From: Lachnospiraceae bacterium MD335
GTDB lineage: Bacteria; Bacillota; Clostridia; Lachnospirales; Lachnospiraceae
Length of the DNA: 64,000 nt
Assembly (NCBI GenBank): GCA_000403335.2
Contig: KE159628.1
Span: 552,241-616,240, forward strand
Direction of reading: 5' to 3'
Shown: positions 54,403 through 64,000 of the stretch, one piece after another
Layout: every line of letters starts with the position of its first letter
How positions within the stretch are numbered: the first letter of the stretch is position 1
Program-made: the position numbers and the translations under genes
Notes under the pieces: generated by a model
What the model was told of the DNA's origin: nothing
Databases searched by the model: none
What the model saw: the letters and a program-made list of their open reading frames with translations, nothing else

Positions 54403-57400
54403 TTACCGCCGCTTCTCAAAATAATCCATCAAGATTTCCTTAATATGGTTATACCGCCGTGCGTACGAATTTTCGACCCGGATAATCTGCAGATGATGCG
54501 CCCTGCAAATCTCGTTTTTCTGCTGGTCTCTGCGTTTCACAGCCTCATCCTGAAAGTGCTCCTTCCCGTCAAGCTCAATCGCAAGCATTGGGATTTCGTC
54601 CTTTTGCTGTTTTTCATATACGACAAAGTCAAAACGTCCCATATAAAACAGACTGTCATTGCTGACATTCTCCTCGAAGACCTGCGAAATCGGAACTTCT
54701 TTGTGAATGACGTATCTGTTTCGGGACATCCAAATATTTTCCAAAGCATGGCTTAAGTTTGCCAAAAATGCCTCCTCTGTCGCAGTGCTGAACGGCTTCA
54801 CTCCAAGCGCCCTTGAATTTGCCTGTTTCTGCGTCACCTTGGTTTCCCCGTTCTTCCTGACATAATCAATCAGCTCATATAAATCGTCATCTCCGCTCTC
54901 ATGAAGCCGGTTCACATTTTTCATGTCAGACAGCACAACCAGCTGGTCCTTTGCACGCGAAGTTGCAACATTAATCAGCTCCTTGTTATTTTTCAGCCAC
55001 GCGTACGTTCCAGCCTGTGTCTGCTCCGTAATTGCCGTCGAAAACAAAACAATATCCTTTTCATCTCCTTGAAATGCATGCACCGTTCCGCATGAGATAT
55101 TCTCCAAATGCTCCTGTTTAATCGCGTCCTCAATCAGTTTCCGCTGATTGACAAACGGCGTAATTACTCCGATGCTCTTTTCCTTATTCAGCTTCGCAAA
55201 GTAAATCATTGCCCGGACCTCTTCCGGCGCCGTATTTTTTACATTAGACGCACCATTTTGCACATCAATATACAAAAGGGGCTCTTTTTCTGACTCGTTC
55301 GAACATATATTCAGCTTTGAATTATAATACTTCCGGTTATTAAACTCAATAATCTTTTTATGACACCGGTAATGATTATGCAGAAGAATTTCATCACTGA
55401 CCGAATCACACGCCAAATATGTCTTGTAAATAGAATTTTTCCGGTAATCATACTCGTCCGTTATCTGATACTTTTTGCGAAGGTACAAATTATCTACTTC
55501 TCCCAGTAAAATAACCGGATTCAGCTGCTGCGGGTCGCCGACAAGCATAACATTTTCCCCTCTGATAATCGGTACAAGAGAAACCGCCGTATTGCATTGG
55601 CTTGCTTCGTCCAAAATCACCATATGAAATAACGGTTTCGGCTCTCCTATCCGGTGTGCGGATATACACGTCGTAATCATAATCGGAAACACCTTCTGCA
55701 TTTTTTTCACATTCTCTGCACTTCTAAAATACCTGCGAAAAGCCTCTGTCTGTTTCTCTCCTTCCTCCATATCAAGAATGCTCATAAAATCCTCATATTT
55801 CTTCTGCCCAAGCTGTTTGATATAATGAACGGAGGTATAGTATAAATACTGAAAAAATTCTTCCTCGTTTTGGTCTAACAGGTTTAATGCGTCCTGCTCC
55901 GTAACGGTTCCAATCTTTTCCATCTCCCGTTTCACCCGTTCTAACTGGCGTCCTTGCAGGTCAGCCTGAAAAGGAATCATTGCACCTTCGTTTCCCTTTT
56001 TATTCTGATACTCCAGCAGCCTTTGCAGCGTTTCGCCTCTCTCCGTCAGCTCCAGCCTGTCTTCATAGCGTTTCAGCATATCGGACAGTGCCTTTGCCCG
56101 TTCAATCCGGTCGCCCTTGCGTTTGTCCAAAGTGGTATTGTAAACAGGTATTCCCTGCGTTTTCTCATACAAATTTTTGATATAAACAATTGCTTCCCTT
56201 ATTTTTGTATCATTCCCCAAACGCAGCGCCGGAAACGGAATTTTGTTTCCGTGGTACTCCAAATTAGACAGTTTATGAAATACTGTATCAATCGGTATAT
56301 TATTATAGGAAGAAAACAGCACCGTTCTGTTATTAAAAAACGCGGTTACAATCGTGTTGATAATCGTATTTGTTTTCCCCGTCCCGGGCGGTCCCTGAAT
56401 ATACGCTACCGGATATTTCATCGCATTGTGAATCGCCAAAAGCTGATCCAAATTGATGTTTTTATTAATCAGTGCAATCGGATACGTTTTGCTCCTGCGG
56501 GGACGTTCCAGTAAATCACCGAAAAAAGCCTTCATCGGAAACGTAACCTCTCCCTTATGGTACATCTCAATAATTGCCTTATACTCATCATGTAAATCCA
56601 ACGCAATTTCCGCTCCGATTCCTATGATATACGGCATATCGTCTACACCCATAATCTGTCTGTTCCGCGCTGTTATGATATTTTTAATTTTTTCCTGATT
56701 GTTCTCAAAGTCGTTCAGCAGCTCATATTCTTCCGCGTCCAAATAATACCGTATGCTTTCCTTTTTCCCTTCTACTTTAAATTCCGTACACAGTGTTATC
56801 TCCTCATCCGGCCGCAGCACATGGCGTTTCACGTCTAAATTTAATTTCCGGTACGCAAGCGCATATAATCCTCTGTTCGTATGAATGCTCAAAACATTGA
56901 TTGCAAGCCGTTGTATCGTCAGCCTTCCGTTATTTGGCTTTGTCTTTTCCATTTTATACTCAAAATGCTTTACAATCTCACGGAACTGTTCCTGGCTTAA
57001 CTGGTAGCTCTCCCCTTGAAAGCTGTCACGGTCAATATACCGGATCAGTTCAAAATTGTCATAGTACGGTACAGTATCCATGCGGTTACACGTTTCCAAA
57101 TAATTTAATATCTTCAAATTCGGAATATGGTCAAATACGGTTTTATACTTGTGAGGATTAAGTGAAATATCTTCGACCAGCTTCTGATTGATTGGGCAAT
57201 AAGAACCTTCTATGACTTGGGAAGAGCGTATGGAATCAATGAAAATACAGTCAAAATGACACACGGAGTACTGTCCCAAATGCAGTCCCTCTACAGATAG
57301 AGAACGTTTTCTGACATTAATGTCACAAATTCCAATCCAGTATTTTGTGATTTGCTCCTCCTTGTTTTTATACTCTATCTTAAGCCATTTGCCCTCATGT

Positions 57401-57435
57401 ATAGCCTGAAAAATATCACGCGCCACGGTATTCAT
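54403..57435 (-). CDS. UPF1-like SF1 helicase with WYL-like N-terminus and C-terminal nuclease-like domain
   Basis: A 1010-residue protein starting MNTVARDIFQAIHEGKWLK at 57435, chosen for AGGAGG ahead. The N-terminus (WLKIEYKNKEEQITKYWIG) looks WYL-like. The helicase core has Walker A GPPGTGKT near 348-355, Walker B LDEASQCN, GDPQQLNPV, and motif VI VATSRAKDQLVVLSD. The C-terminal 110 residues hold a DUF2726/Vsr-like fold: FDFVVYE, AIELDGKEHF, then KNEICRAHHLQIIRV, a PD-(D/E)XK-type site. A nucleic-acid-degrading helicase-nuclease is implied; a defence role is possible (compare Mokosh helicases) but not shown. Confidence 0.85.
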   Translation of the reverse strand: MNTVARDIFQAIHEGKWLKIEYKNKEEQITKYWIGICDINVRKRSLSVEGLHLGQYSVCHFDCIFIDSIRSSQVIEGSYCPINQKLVEDISLNPHKYKTVFDHIPNLKILNYLETCNRMDTVPYYDNFELIRYIDRDSFQGESYQLSQEQFREIVKHFEYKMEKTKPNNGRLTIQRLAINVLSIHTNRGLYALAYRKLNLDVKRHVLRPDEEITLCTEFKVEGKKESIRYYLDAEEYELLNDFENNQEKIKNIITARNRQIMGVDDMPYIIGIGAEIALDLHDEYKAIIEMYHKGEVTFPMKAFFGDLLERPRRSKTYPIALINKNINLDQLLAIHNAMKYPVAYIQGPPGTGKTNTIINTIVTAFFNNRTVLFSSYNNIPIDTVFHKLSNLEYHGNKIPFPALRLGNDTKIREAIVYIKNLYEKTQGIPVYNTTLDKRKGDRIERAKALSDMLKRYEDRLELTERGETLQRLLEYQNKKGNEGAMIPFQADLQGRQLERVKREMEKIGTVTEQDALNLLDQNEEEFFQYLYYTSVHYIKQLGQKKYEDFMSILDMEEGEKQTEAFRRYFRSAENVKKMQKVFPIMITTCISAHRIGEPKPLFHMVILDEASQCNTAVSLVPIIRGENVMLVGDPQQLNPVILLGEVDNLYLRKKYQITDEYDYRKNSIYKTYLACDSVSDEILLHNHYRCHKKIIEFNNRKYYNSKLNICSNESEKEPLLYIDVQNGASNVKNTAPEEVRAMIYFAKLNKEKSIGVITPFVNQRKLIEDAIKQEHLENISCGTVHAFQGDEKDIVLFSTAITEQTQAGTYAWLKNNKELINVATSRAKDQLVVLSDMKNVNRLHESGDDDLYELIDYVRKNGETKVTQKQANSRALGVKPFSTATEEAFLANLSHALENIWMSRNRYVIHKEVPISQVFEENVSNDSLFYMGRFDFVVYEKQQKDEIPMLAIELDGKEHFQDEAVKRRDQQKNEICRAHHLQIIRVENSYARRYNHIKEILMDYFEKRR

Positions 57436-57520
57436 CCATGATTTCCTCCTGTGCACCTGTATATCCCGAACAAATATTTTGGGTACTATGCTCTTATGGT
57501 ATCATAGATGTACTGGTTTT

Positions 57521-58786
57521 TCAATGATATACAGTGAACTCCCCTATATACAATTCCCCGGTATCCCTTTGCACGTAAAATCCCGCCAGTTTTCCCCTAT
57601 TGAATGTCAGTTTTTGCAAATAATACCCCTGTTCCAAAAGCGCTTTATTTCCCATCGGATAAGTGCCTTTCAGATTGCCGGCATAATCGTAAAACGATAC
57701 GCTGTCCGACTTACACTGCGGCAGCTGCCCTGCCAGTGCGTTCTCTGTATCCCGCACCGCATTTTCCGGCTCTGCCGCATTACTGCTAAAATAGCCATTG
57801 TCCGTAAACAGGTACTCCCCTTCGATTAACCGGGTATCTAATCGCTGCGTTTCCCCATTGTCCTTGATCGCAACGATTTCATAATCACCGGAGCTATTCG
57901 ACTCTCCCAGCACAATGAGACCATATTGATTAAAATCCAATATATACGAATATTCCCACTTCGTGGTTTCCCATAGTTTCTTCCCGTTCCATTCCCCGTT
58001 TTCGTTTGCTTGGGCAATCCAGTATTCCTTGTGTTTTCCTTCCTTATCATAAATTTCATACGCCATCGTGCCGTCGTTGCGCATCCGCGCGTCCCCAAGA
58101 AAACAATCCTTATTTTCTCCGATTACAGGCTGATAAACGTCCGTAATGCTGCCGTCCGAAAGACTTAATTTTTTCAGCGTGCGCGCTTTCCCGAATATGT
58201 CCTGGCGTGCCCATTCACTATAGTAAATACAACCGTCACAAACATACCAAAACGGTCCAATCTGCATGTCACTTGCCACACTGTAATAGCGGTTATTTTC
58301 CTGCGTGTCCATATCGTATATGAAAAATGACGCGCTGTCCTTGGATACGGTTATCACTAGATTTTGATACTGCCTGCATTGCATTCCCGAATGCTCGTCT
58401 ACATGAAAAATGGTGTTCAGCGTCGAATCCTGTTTGACGTATGTTTCCCCTTCTTTTTTATAAATGTCCGTACCCAGTATCAAGGTGTCGTCATGACAGA
58501 TATAGTTGTTCATACCATAACTCAACCCTGAAATATTGCGATAGCCCAGCTCCGGTATTTCTTTCGGTTCTACTGTGTCTATATAAAGGTTTTTATTGGA
58601 AGGCTGCCGTGTATTTGCTGCATATTCTGCCGCCGTTTCTTTGGTGTCAGATGACACGGCGAGCGTTGTATTGGTTTCTGCCGTGTTGGTTTCCGTATTA
58701 TTTGAACGTATTTCTTTTTTGCCGCACCCCGACAGAGTGGTGCATATTACAAGCGCGAAGCAAAAAAAGATTGTTTTTTTACGCAT
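57521..58786 (-). CDS. Lipoprotein of unknown function, possibly beta-propeller-like
   Basis: A 421-residue exported lipoprotein starting MRKKTIFFCFALVICTTLSG at 58786 after AAGGAGGGA; lipobox LSGC. A Thr/Asn-rich linker is followed by repeated beta segments such as GCIYYSEWARQDIF and ILDFNQYGLIVLGES, resembling DUF5050-like propeller proteins. No catalytic motif seen. Confidence 0.7.
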   Translation of the reverse strand: MRKKTIFFCFALVICTTLSGCGKKEIRSNNTETNTAETNTTLAVSSDTKETAAEYAANTRQPSNKNLYIDTVEPKEIPELGYRNISGLSYGMNNYICHDDTLILGTDIYKKEGETYVKQDSTLNTIFHVDEHSGMQCRQYQNLVITVSKDSASFFIYDMDTQENNRYYSVASDMQIGPFWYVCDGCIYYSEWARQDIFGKARTLKKLSLSDGSITDVYQPVIGENKDCFLGDARMRNDGTMAYEIYDKEGKHKEYWIAQANENGEWNGKKLWETTKWEYSYILDFNQYGLIVLGESNSSGDYEIVAIKDNGETQRLDTRLIEGEYLFTDNGYFSSNAAEPENAVRDTENALAGQLPQCKSDSVSFYDYAGNLKGTYPMGNKALLEQGYYLQKLTFNRGKLAGFYVQRDTGELYIGEFTVYH

Positions 58787-58935
58787 AAAATCCCTCCTTA
58801 TATCTGTCCCCAGTATCATTCTCAAAATGGTATTGCAATGTTGCGATATAGTGCATTTCCGGTTAAATTTTGCCTGTTCTGCCGTACTGGCGTTTACAAA
58901 AAATACTCCTGCTCACAGCCGTATCCTGATAATCG

Positions 58936-59412
58936 TTACAAAACAGCCTCCATTCCAATCTTTTGGATTTTCAGCCCAATCCGCTCATAAAACTTCACCG
59001 CATTCACATTATCTGCCCAAACATTCAACGTCACATTATAATACGCCTGCGCTCTTGCATACTCGACAACATACTCATAAAGCGCCTTCCCGATATGCAT
59101 TCCGCGCGCTGCTTCGTCAACGCACAAATCATCAATATAGAGCGTTTTAATATCTGTCATATTATTATTGTTAATAAACTGCTGATGCACACAAAACGCA
59201 TAGCCCACAACGCCCCCGTCCTGCTCTGCAACAAAAACAGGCGTCTTATCGTCTGCCAGTATCTCTTTGAGTTCCTCATCCGTATACTTCTTTGTACCTG
59301 CTTTAAATAAATCCGGACGCACATCGCTGTGTACTTTAAGAACCTCAAAAAGCAGCTTATTTATTATAGGTATATCCTTCTCCTCTGCACGGCGTATTAT
59401 CAAATTTTCCAT
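58936..59412 (-). CDS. GNAT-family N-acetyltransferase
   Basis: A 158-residue enzyme with the acetyl-CoA motif DLCVDEAARGMHIGKALYEY (R-x-x-G-x-G/A) and the C-terminal NVWADNVNAVKFYERIGL segment. Transfers an acetyl group to an unidentified amine. Confidence 0.9.
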   Translation of the reverse strand: MENLIIRRAEEKDIPIINKLLFEVLKVHSDVRPDLFKAGTKKYTDEELKEILADDKTPVFVAEQDGGVVGYAFCVHQQFINNNNMTDIKTLYIDDLCVDEAARGMHIGKALYEYVVEYARAQAYYNVTLNVWADNVNAVKFYERIGLKIQKIGMEAVL

Positions 59413-59495
59413 ATTTCATCATTCTCCCTATCGCTTTATCAAATTATTTACAACCCCTATTCTAGCACTACTTTCTACACAATTCCATGAAAATA
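59413..59495. other. Short intergenic region
   Basis: Nothing recognised. Confidence 0.3.
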
Positions 59496-59648
59496 TTAAT
59501 CAAACCCCTGTAAAACCCCGAAACCGTGCTTTTTCTTCACAGGCACAGCTAATTGCCGCAAAAGAAAAAACAGCGAAAGTCCCATTGCAATCGCCCACCC
59601 GACAGGCCATGCGCACCAAATCCCTGTCGCGGAATTTGTCCATCCTGA
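59496..59648 (-). pseudogene. MATE transporter C-terminal remnant
   Basis: A frame between stops reads SGWTNSATGIWCAWPVGWAI and continues through a final membrane helix (LSLFFLLRQLAV) to a stop at 59496. GIWCAWPVGW is the typical last-helix motif of MATE proteins; the rest of the gene is gone. Confidence 0.65.
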
Positions 59649-59902
59649 TTACACTTAAGTTTAAATTAAAATATAACTTACGAAACCGGATATGAAAACG
59701 AAGAAAATTATGTGTTTCCCGAAGTGAATGGGAAAATTTCCTATTATAATAGGATACACAAGTGCATGTTGATATAGTGCAAAAACAGAATACAACATTA
59801 CATAAAAGTTCATCTTGCTTTTTTTCTAAATATTCTATAAAATAATGTCATTAGGGTTCATTCTTAATAATATGATGAATGGAATGAAATTGAGAAGGGA
59901 GC
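59649..59902. other. Intergenic region before chemoreceptor
   Basis: AT-rich with no gene. GGAATGAAATTGAGAAGGGAGC at its end (in parts: GAGAAGGGAGC) supplies the ribosome binding site of the chemoreceptor. No certain promoter. Confidence 0.35.
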
Positions 59903-61561
59903 ATGTTTATAAAAATGAAGAACAAAAGAGTAAAACATTTAGGACGCAGAATAAACGCTTTAATGACCTGCCTGCAGGTAATCAGCATGATTTTAGTTGT
60001 TGCTCTATGCATTTCCATGTTTTATAATCTTGCTATGAATCTGTTAAGGGACCGCTGTGTTAATGCAACCAATGTCTTGGCATATGAGTTAGATGGCTAT
60101 GTGGGACCGGATGACAAGAACGTAACACTGGATGAATTAAAAGACTTGCTGCGCTGCGAGTTCACGATTTTTGAGGGCGATGTAAGAACTTACACGACCA
60201 TCCAGCAAAACGGAGAACGTGTTGTTGGCACAAAACTTTCGGATGAATTGGCTGACATTGTGTTAAGACAGGGACAAAGCTATATCGGGAATGCGGAGAT
60301 CCTCGGTGTTGAACATATATGTTCGTATGTACCTACTAAGGATGAAAACGGTCAGATTAATGGTTTAATTTTTGCGGGTATTTCACTTCAAACCGCTACG
60401 GAGCAGATCAACGAAACGGTAAAAATGGCATGTGTGGTAGGTATTGTTGCGGTTATTATCAGTATTATCCTTATGTCTGTTTTTGTCGGCCGGTCGGTTT
60501 CCGGACCGCTTGCAAAGCTTACTGGTTTGGCGCAGCTGATGGAACAGGGTGATTTGGGACTTAAGTCAAAACATCCATTAAAGGTTGATATTCATACTAA
60601 TGATGAAATTGGTTATCTGACGCATATTTTCCAAAATATGATGGAGCATCTAAAGGGATATATTGGTGAAATCTCCGTTACATTAGCAGCAATTTCAGAT
60701 GGAAATCTGACAGTGGAGACAACACAGAATTATGTGGGCGATTTTGTTTCCATTAAGGAATCGCTGGATGAAATTTTGAAAAAGCTGAATGATACAATGT
60801 CGCAGATTATGGAGAGTACGGATTATGTTTCGAATGGTGCGGATCAAATGTCAGTCGGTGCACAGTCGCTTAGTCAGGGTTCCGTGGAGCAGGCAAGCAC
60901 AGTTGAGGGATTGGAAATGAACGTGCGTGAGATTTCGCAGCGTATTTCGCAGTCGGCAGAGAATGCACAGCAGGCAAGCCAAATGGTGGAATCAGTTGGT
61001 GTGCAGATTTTAGAGAGCAACCAGAAGATGCACGAGATGATTGATGCAATGCGGGAAATTAATGAAAGCTCAAATGAAATCAGCAAGATTATTAAAACAA
61101 TTGAAAGTATTGCATCCCAGACTAATATCCTTGCATTGAATGCCGCGGTGGAAGCGGCACGGGCAGGTGAGGCAGGCAAGGGATTTGCGGTCGTTGCGGA
61201 AGAGGTGCGTGCATTGGCAGGCAAGAGTGCAGAAGCCTCTAAGACAACGACGGATTTAATTGAGAGTTCTATTCAGAGGGTAGAGCATGGTTCCATGATT
61301 GCCAGCGAGATGGCGTCGCAGTTAGAGTTCGTTGTTTCAGGAGCAAATCAGGTAATGGAAACGACAACCCGCATTGCGGATGATTCGCGTATGCAGGCGG
61401 CGGCAGTTTCGGATATTCAGGAACAAATCAGTCAGATTTCGTGCGTGGTTCAGACAAACTCTGCAATTGCACAGGAGAGCGCAGCTACCAGCGAGGAGCT
61501 TAGCTCGCAGACGAAGATGCTGAAGAATTTAACGGATATGTTCCATGTAAGGTCAATATAA
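59903..61561 (+). CDS. Methyl-accepting chemotaxis protein with single Cache domain
   Basis: A 552-residue chemoreceptor (ATG 59903 or 59915). Membrane helix (about 24-46), extracellular single-Cache domain (about 50-165, [21 protein letters not shown]), second helix (about 177-198), HAMP ([20 protein letters not shown]), and a signalling domain with hairpin [21 protein letters not shown]. It differs from the receptor at 7184 in having a shorter sensor. Ligand unknown. Confidence 0.92.
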   Translation: MFIKMKNKRVKHLGRRINALMTCLQVISMILVVALCISMFYNLAMNLLRDRCVNATNVLAYELDGYVGPDDKNVTLDELKDLLRCEFTIFEGDVRTYTTIQQNGERVVGTKLSDELADIVLRQGQSYIGNAEILGVEHICSYVPTKDENGQINGLIFAGISLQTATEQINETVKMACVVGIVAVIISIILMSVFVGRSVSGPLAKLTGLAQLMEQGDLGLKSKHPLKVDIHTNDEIGYLTHIFQNMMEHLKGYIGEISVTLAAISDGNLTVETTQNYVGDFVSIKESLDEILKKLNDTMSQIMESTDYVSNGADQMSVGAQSLSQGSVEQASTVEGLEMNVREISQRISQSAENAQQASQMVESVGVQILESNQKMHEMIDAMREINESSNEISKIIKTIESIASQTNILALNAAVEAARAGEAGKGFAVVAEEVRALAGKSAEASKTTTDLIESSIQRVEHGSMIASEMASQLEFVVSGANQVMETTTRIADDSRMQAAAVSDIQEQISQISCVVQTNSAIAQESAATSEELSSQTKMLKNLTDMFHVRSI

Positions 61562-61599
61562 TATAAAGCAAAAAGAGTATTGCAAAATATACAGATTTA

Positions 61600-61648
61600 A
61601 TACAGGGAGAGTGTGGCTTAGAATAAGTTACACTCTCCCTGTATATTT
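61600..61648 (+). terminator. Strong rho-independent terminator
   Basis: ATACAGGGAGAGTGT at 61600-61614 pairs perfectly with ACACTCTCCCTGTAT at 61630-61644, followed by TTTTC. Confidence 0.9.
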
Positions 61649-61824
61649 TCATAAATACTTTACAACAGTTAAATTACCAGCGTACAATAGATGACTTAAG
61701 TATGGTGCAGAAAACATTCTTGGTGAAAGGACGAATAATCTCTATATTTGAATAGGGTGTAAATCTGATGGTAGTTGGACATTTATATAGGAAGTTGACG
61801 GATTTTATTCTGTTATTTTGAAAT
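61649..61824. other. Intergenic region
   Basis: AT-rich, no gene or RNA structure recognised. Confidence 0.3.
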
Positions 61825-61880
61825 AAACAGTATAAATCAGTTGACAACAGAAATATACTGATATATACTGTTTATATCAG
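61825..61880 (+). promoter_or_regulatory. GntR operator-promoter of the ABC operon
   Basis: Sigma-A promoter TTGACA (61841-61846), 17 bp, TATACT (61864-61869). Flanking it are AAACAGTATAAATCAG at 61825-61840 and its inverse CTGATATATACTGTTT at 61858-61873 (15 of 16 match); the second half also forms CTGATATA/TATATCAG at 61858-61880. The layout predicts repression by the GntR protein encoded directly downstream. Confidence 0.8.
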
Positions 61881-61894
61881 AAAGGGGGCATTAT

Positions 61895-62269
61895 ATGAAC
61901 CTAATCATTAATCACAACGCGATGCAGCCGATTTACGAGCAGATTGTGAGCCGCATTAAAGATAAAATCGTGCATGGCGAGCTTTTGGAGGAGGCGATGC
62001 TTCCGTCAGTCAGGACCCTGGCGAAGGATTTAAAGGTGAGTGCGCTGACAGTGAAAAAGGCGTACGACCAGCTTGAGGCAGAGGGCTTTATCGTCACGGT
62101 GCATGGAAAGGGCAGCTTTGTGACGTGCGCGAATCAGGCGCAGATTTTGGAGGAGAGCAAAAAGGAAGTGGAGGCGGAGTTTGAGGGTGCGATTCGAAAG
62201 GCTCGCAGCTGCGGACTGGGAAATGATGACATTCGGGAGATGTTTGAGATTGTTCTTACAGACAGTTAG
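61895..62269 (+). CDS. GntR-family regulator, YtrA type
   Basis: A 124-residue protein after AAAGGGGG. Winged-helix domain (residues 8-75: PIYEQIVSRIKDKIVHGEL, LPSVRTLAKDLKVSALTVKKAYDQLE, GKGSFV) with only a short C-terminal helix pair, as in the YtrA subfamily that regulates ABC transporters in cis. Operator upstream. Confidence 0.92.
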   Translation: MNLIINHNAMQPIYEQIVSRIKDKIVHGELLEEAMLPSVRTLAKDLKVSALTVKKAYDQLEAEGFIVTVHGKGSFVTCANQAQILEESKKEVEAEFEGAIRKARSCGLGNDDIREMFEIVLTDS

Positions 62270-62379
62270 TGCTTGTCGGCTATAAATATTGCAGAGGCAG
62301 CAAAACACAGACTGCCAAATCTGCGTTTCCTGACAAAAAGAAATAAAATGACAGGTCTTTATAAGAATGGGGGATTATC

Positions 62380-63225
62380 ATGGTAAAATTGGAAAAAGTA
62401 AAAAAACAATATAAAGATTTTAGTTTGGACTGTTCCTTTGAGATACCGACGGGACAGGTGACAGGAATTATCGGAAGAAACGGAGCAGGAAAAACGACGG
62501 CGTTTAAGGCAATGCTTGGACTGATAAAAATTGACGGCGGAACGGTGGAGTTGTTTGGGAAAAATATACGTGACCTGACGGTGAAGGACAGGGAACGGAT
62601 TGGCGTGGTGCTTGCGGATTCGGGATTTGGCGGGTATCTGACGATAAAGGATTATGTGCCGATGCTTGACGCGATGTATCATGATTTTTCGAAGGAAACA
62701 TTCGTGTCGGAGTGTGAGCGCATGGGTTTGCCGCTGAAGAAAAAAATCAAAGAATTTTCGACGGGAATGAAACGCAAGCTGCAAATTCTGACAGCACTGT
62801 CACATAATGCGGATTTGCTGGTGCTCGACGAGCCGACGGCGGGACTTGACGTAATCGTGCGCGATGAAATTTTGGAAATGTTACAGGAATATATGAAAAC
62901 GGAGGAGCGCAGTATCCTTATCAGTTCCCATATTTCAAGCGACTTGGAGGGGATTTGCGACGACGTATACATGATTGATAAAGGCAGAATTGTCATGCAT
63001 GAGGATACGGATGTGATTTTGGGCAGCTATGGGTTGATTAAAGCGACACGCAGTCAGTTTGAAAAGCTTGACAAGACGTATATTATAGATAGCTTTGAGG
63101 AGCAGTTTGGGTATAACTGCATCACAAATCAGAAGCAGTTTTATGTGGAAAATTACCCTGATGTTGTGGTTGAGAATTGCGGTTTGGATTTGATGATGCG
63201 TATTCAAAACATTAAGAAACACTAA
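62380..63225 (+). CDS. ABC transporter ATP-binding protein
   Basis: A 281-residue ATPase. Walker A GRNGAGKTT, signature FSTGMKRKL, Walker B LLVLDEPTAGLD, switch His in SSHISSD. The extra 75 C-terminal residues are typical of ABC-2/YtrB-like ATPases. It pairs with the permease downstream. Preceded by AAGAATGGGGG. Confidence 0.93.
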   Translation: MVKLEKVKKQYKDFSLDCSFEIPTGQVTGIIGRNGAGKTTAFKAMLGLIKIDGGTVELFGKNIRDLTVKDRERIGVVLADSGFGGYLTIKDYVPMLDAMYHDFSKETFVSECERMGLPLKKKIKEFSTGMKRKLQILTALSHNADLLVLDEPTAGLDVIVRDEILEMLQEYMKTEERSILISSHISSDLEGICDDVYMIDKGRIVMHEDTDVILGSYGLIKATRSQFEKLDKTYIIDSFEEQFGYNCITNQKQFYVENYPDVVVENCGLDLMMRIQNIKKH

Positions 63226-63305
63226 GGCTACAGCCTAAGATTTTCTAAATGTTTATGAGACTTGACAGTTATTGTGGAAAAATATTTTATTTGGAGGTTT
63301 TCGAT

Positions 63306-63947
63306 ATGAAGGGTTTACTGATAAAAGATATAAAGCTGATAAAAACACGCGGAATTTTTATCCTGTTTGTGGTTGCGGCGTATGCAGTGCTGCAATTGGG
63401 TGCAGGAAACATTGAAATGAGTGTCGGACTTACGACATTGATTCTTTCGATTTTTTCGATTACATCAATCACATATGACGAGTACGATAACGGAATGCCG
63501 TTTTTGTTTACGCTGCCGATTACGCGCAGGGAATATGTGCGGGAAAAATATGTTTTTGGATTTGCGCTTGCGACGATAACGTGGGTGGTTATGAGTATAA
63601 TCTGCTTTTCCTTTGAGTACTTTGTGTGGACGGAATCCGTAAATGCTTTGCCGGAAAAACTGGCTTTTACGGTGGCGTATCTGTTGGTGGTTTATTTTAT
63701 GGTGGCATTTGAAATTGCAATGAAATTGAAGTTTGCGGAGCGCAGCGGGCTTGCGACAATGATTATTATGGCAGTTATGGGCGCGCTGATTGTGTTGGTT
63801 TACTCGACGTTTGATTTGGGTACAAAGCTGATAGACACAAAGTTTTTGGAGGTGAAGCTGTTCATCGGAATGGCAGTCGTTTTTGCGGCAATGATTTATG
63901 GGTTTTACCGCTGGTCGGTTCGGATTATGGAGATGCGGGAGTTGTAA
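63306..63947 (+). CDS. ABC-2-type permease
   Basis: A 213-residue, six-helix membrane protein starting MKGLLIKDIKLIKTRGIFI at 63306 with TTTGGAGG ahead; the earlier ATG at 63249 has no site. The cytoplasmic segment FTLPITRREYVREKYVFGF is the ABC-2 coupling helix region. Third gene of the GntR/ABC operon; such units respond to cell-envelope or peptide stress in related bacteria. Confidence 0.88.
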   Translation: MKGLLIKDIKLIKTRGIFILFVVAAYAVLQLGAGNIEMSVGLTTLILSIFSITSITYDEYDNGMPFLFTLPITRREYVREKYVFGFALATITWVVMSIICFSFEYFVWTESVNALPEKLAFTVAYLLVVYFMVAFEIAMKLKFAERSGLATMIIMAVMGALIVLVYSTFDLGTKLIDTKFLEVKLFIGMAVVFAAMIYGFYRWSVRIMEMREL

Positions 63948-64000
63948 TTATTATAGTAATTGCCGTTGAGATGGTTTATAATAACTGTAACTTGTTATGA
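63948..64000. other. Window end
   Basis: Too short to hold a recognisable feature. Confidence 0.3.

Noticed and set aside
59845-60027. Separate small protein at 59845
   Set aside because: It overlaps the chemoreceptor start in another frame and has no ribosome binding site.

Overview
The window looks like a chromosome segment of a gut-type Firmicute, most likely a Lachnospiraceae member. The evidence is inferential: strong AGGAGG-type ribosome binding sites, sigma-A promoters, luxS beside mtnN, paired chemoreceptors, GH42 and GH35 beta-galactosidases, Ig-like surface repeats, and integrative elements with large serine recombinases, DUF3848, DUF3991/Toprim and thioester-adhesin genes. No rRNA, tRNA or CRISPR array was seen.

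Layout. 1-6.1 kb: end of a large repeat surface protein, a small unknown protein, an MsbA-like ABC exporter and a CPBP protease. 6.1-9 kb: a tandem bacteriohemerythrin divergent from a chemoreceptor. 9-9.65 kb: fused gene debris. 9.65-16 kb, all minus strand: a membrane-anchored LuxR-type regulator, a membrane protein, GH42 beta-galactosidase, an alpha/beta hydrolase, MTA/SAH nucleosidase and LuxS (activated methyl cycle), then a small pseudogene. 16.5-19.2 kb: an XRE regulator and a GH35 beta-galactosidase broken by a 64-bp tandem duplication.

About 19.2-49.4 kb is accreted mobile DNA. A resident mobilizable element carries a large serine recombinase, a small accessory protein, HEPN and Rpn-like proteins, DnaC-like and replisome-organizer-like proteins, a MobA/MobL relaxase with DUF3847 partner and oriT-like hairpins, a peptide-type ABC exporter with lipoprotein and AgrC/LytTR two-component system, an IS5 copy and XRE regulators. 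A second element (20877-32902, 12,024 bp) has inserted into the codon for residue 27 of the resident recombinase, two residues after its nucleophilic serine. Both junctions share a GA core (TC on the plus strand) flanked by perfect 9-bp inverted arms, and joining the halves restores a 550-codon open frame. The inner element keeps its own intact recombinase but looks like a deletion derivative: a ParB-like fragment, an ISL3-family insertion with an 8-bp target duplication, a truncated thioester adhesin, and no conjugation genes.

The inner element carries an AT-rich cassette unlike its surroundings: a radical SAM/SPASM enzyme, a Nudix hydrolase, and a metallophosphoesterase fused to a terpene-cyclase-like alpha/alpha toroid, all behind one promoter. 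I do not recognise it as a described system; it is the best candidate here for something new.

49.4-64 kb is ordinary chromosome: DUF3221-like lipoprotein, MATE transporter, 2-hydroxyacid dehydrogenase, AAA-ATPase/nuclease protein, a large UPF1-like helicase with a C-terminal nuclease-like domain, a lipoprotein, a GNAT acetyltransferase, a MATE remnant, a second chemoreceptor, and a YtrA-type GntR/ABC operon with a clear operator-promoter.
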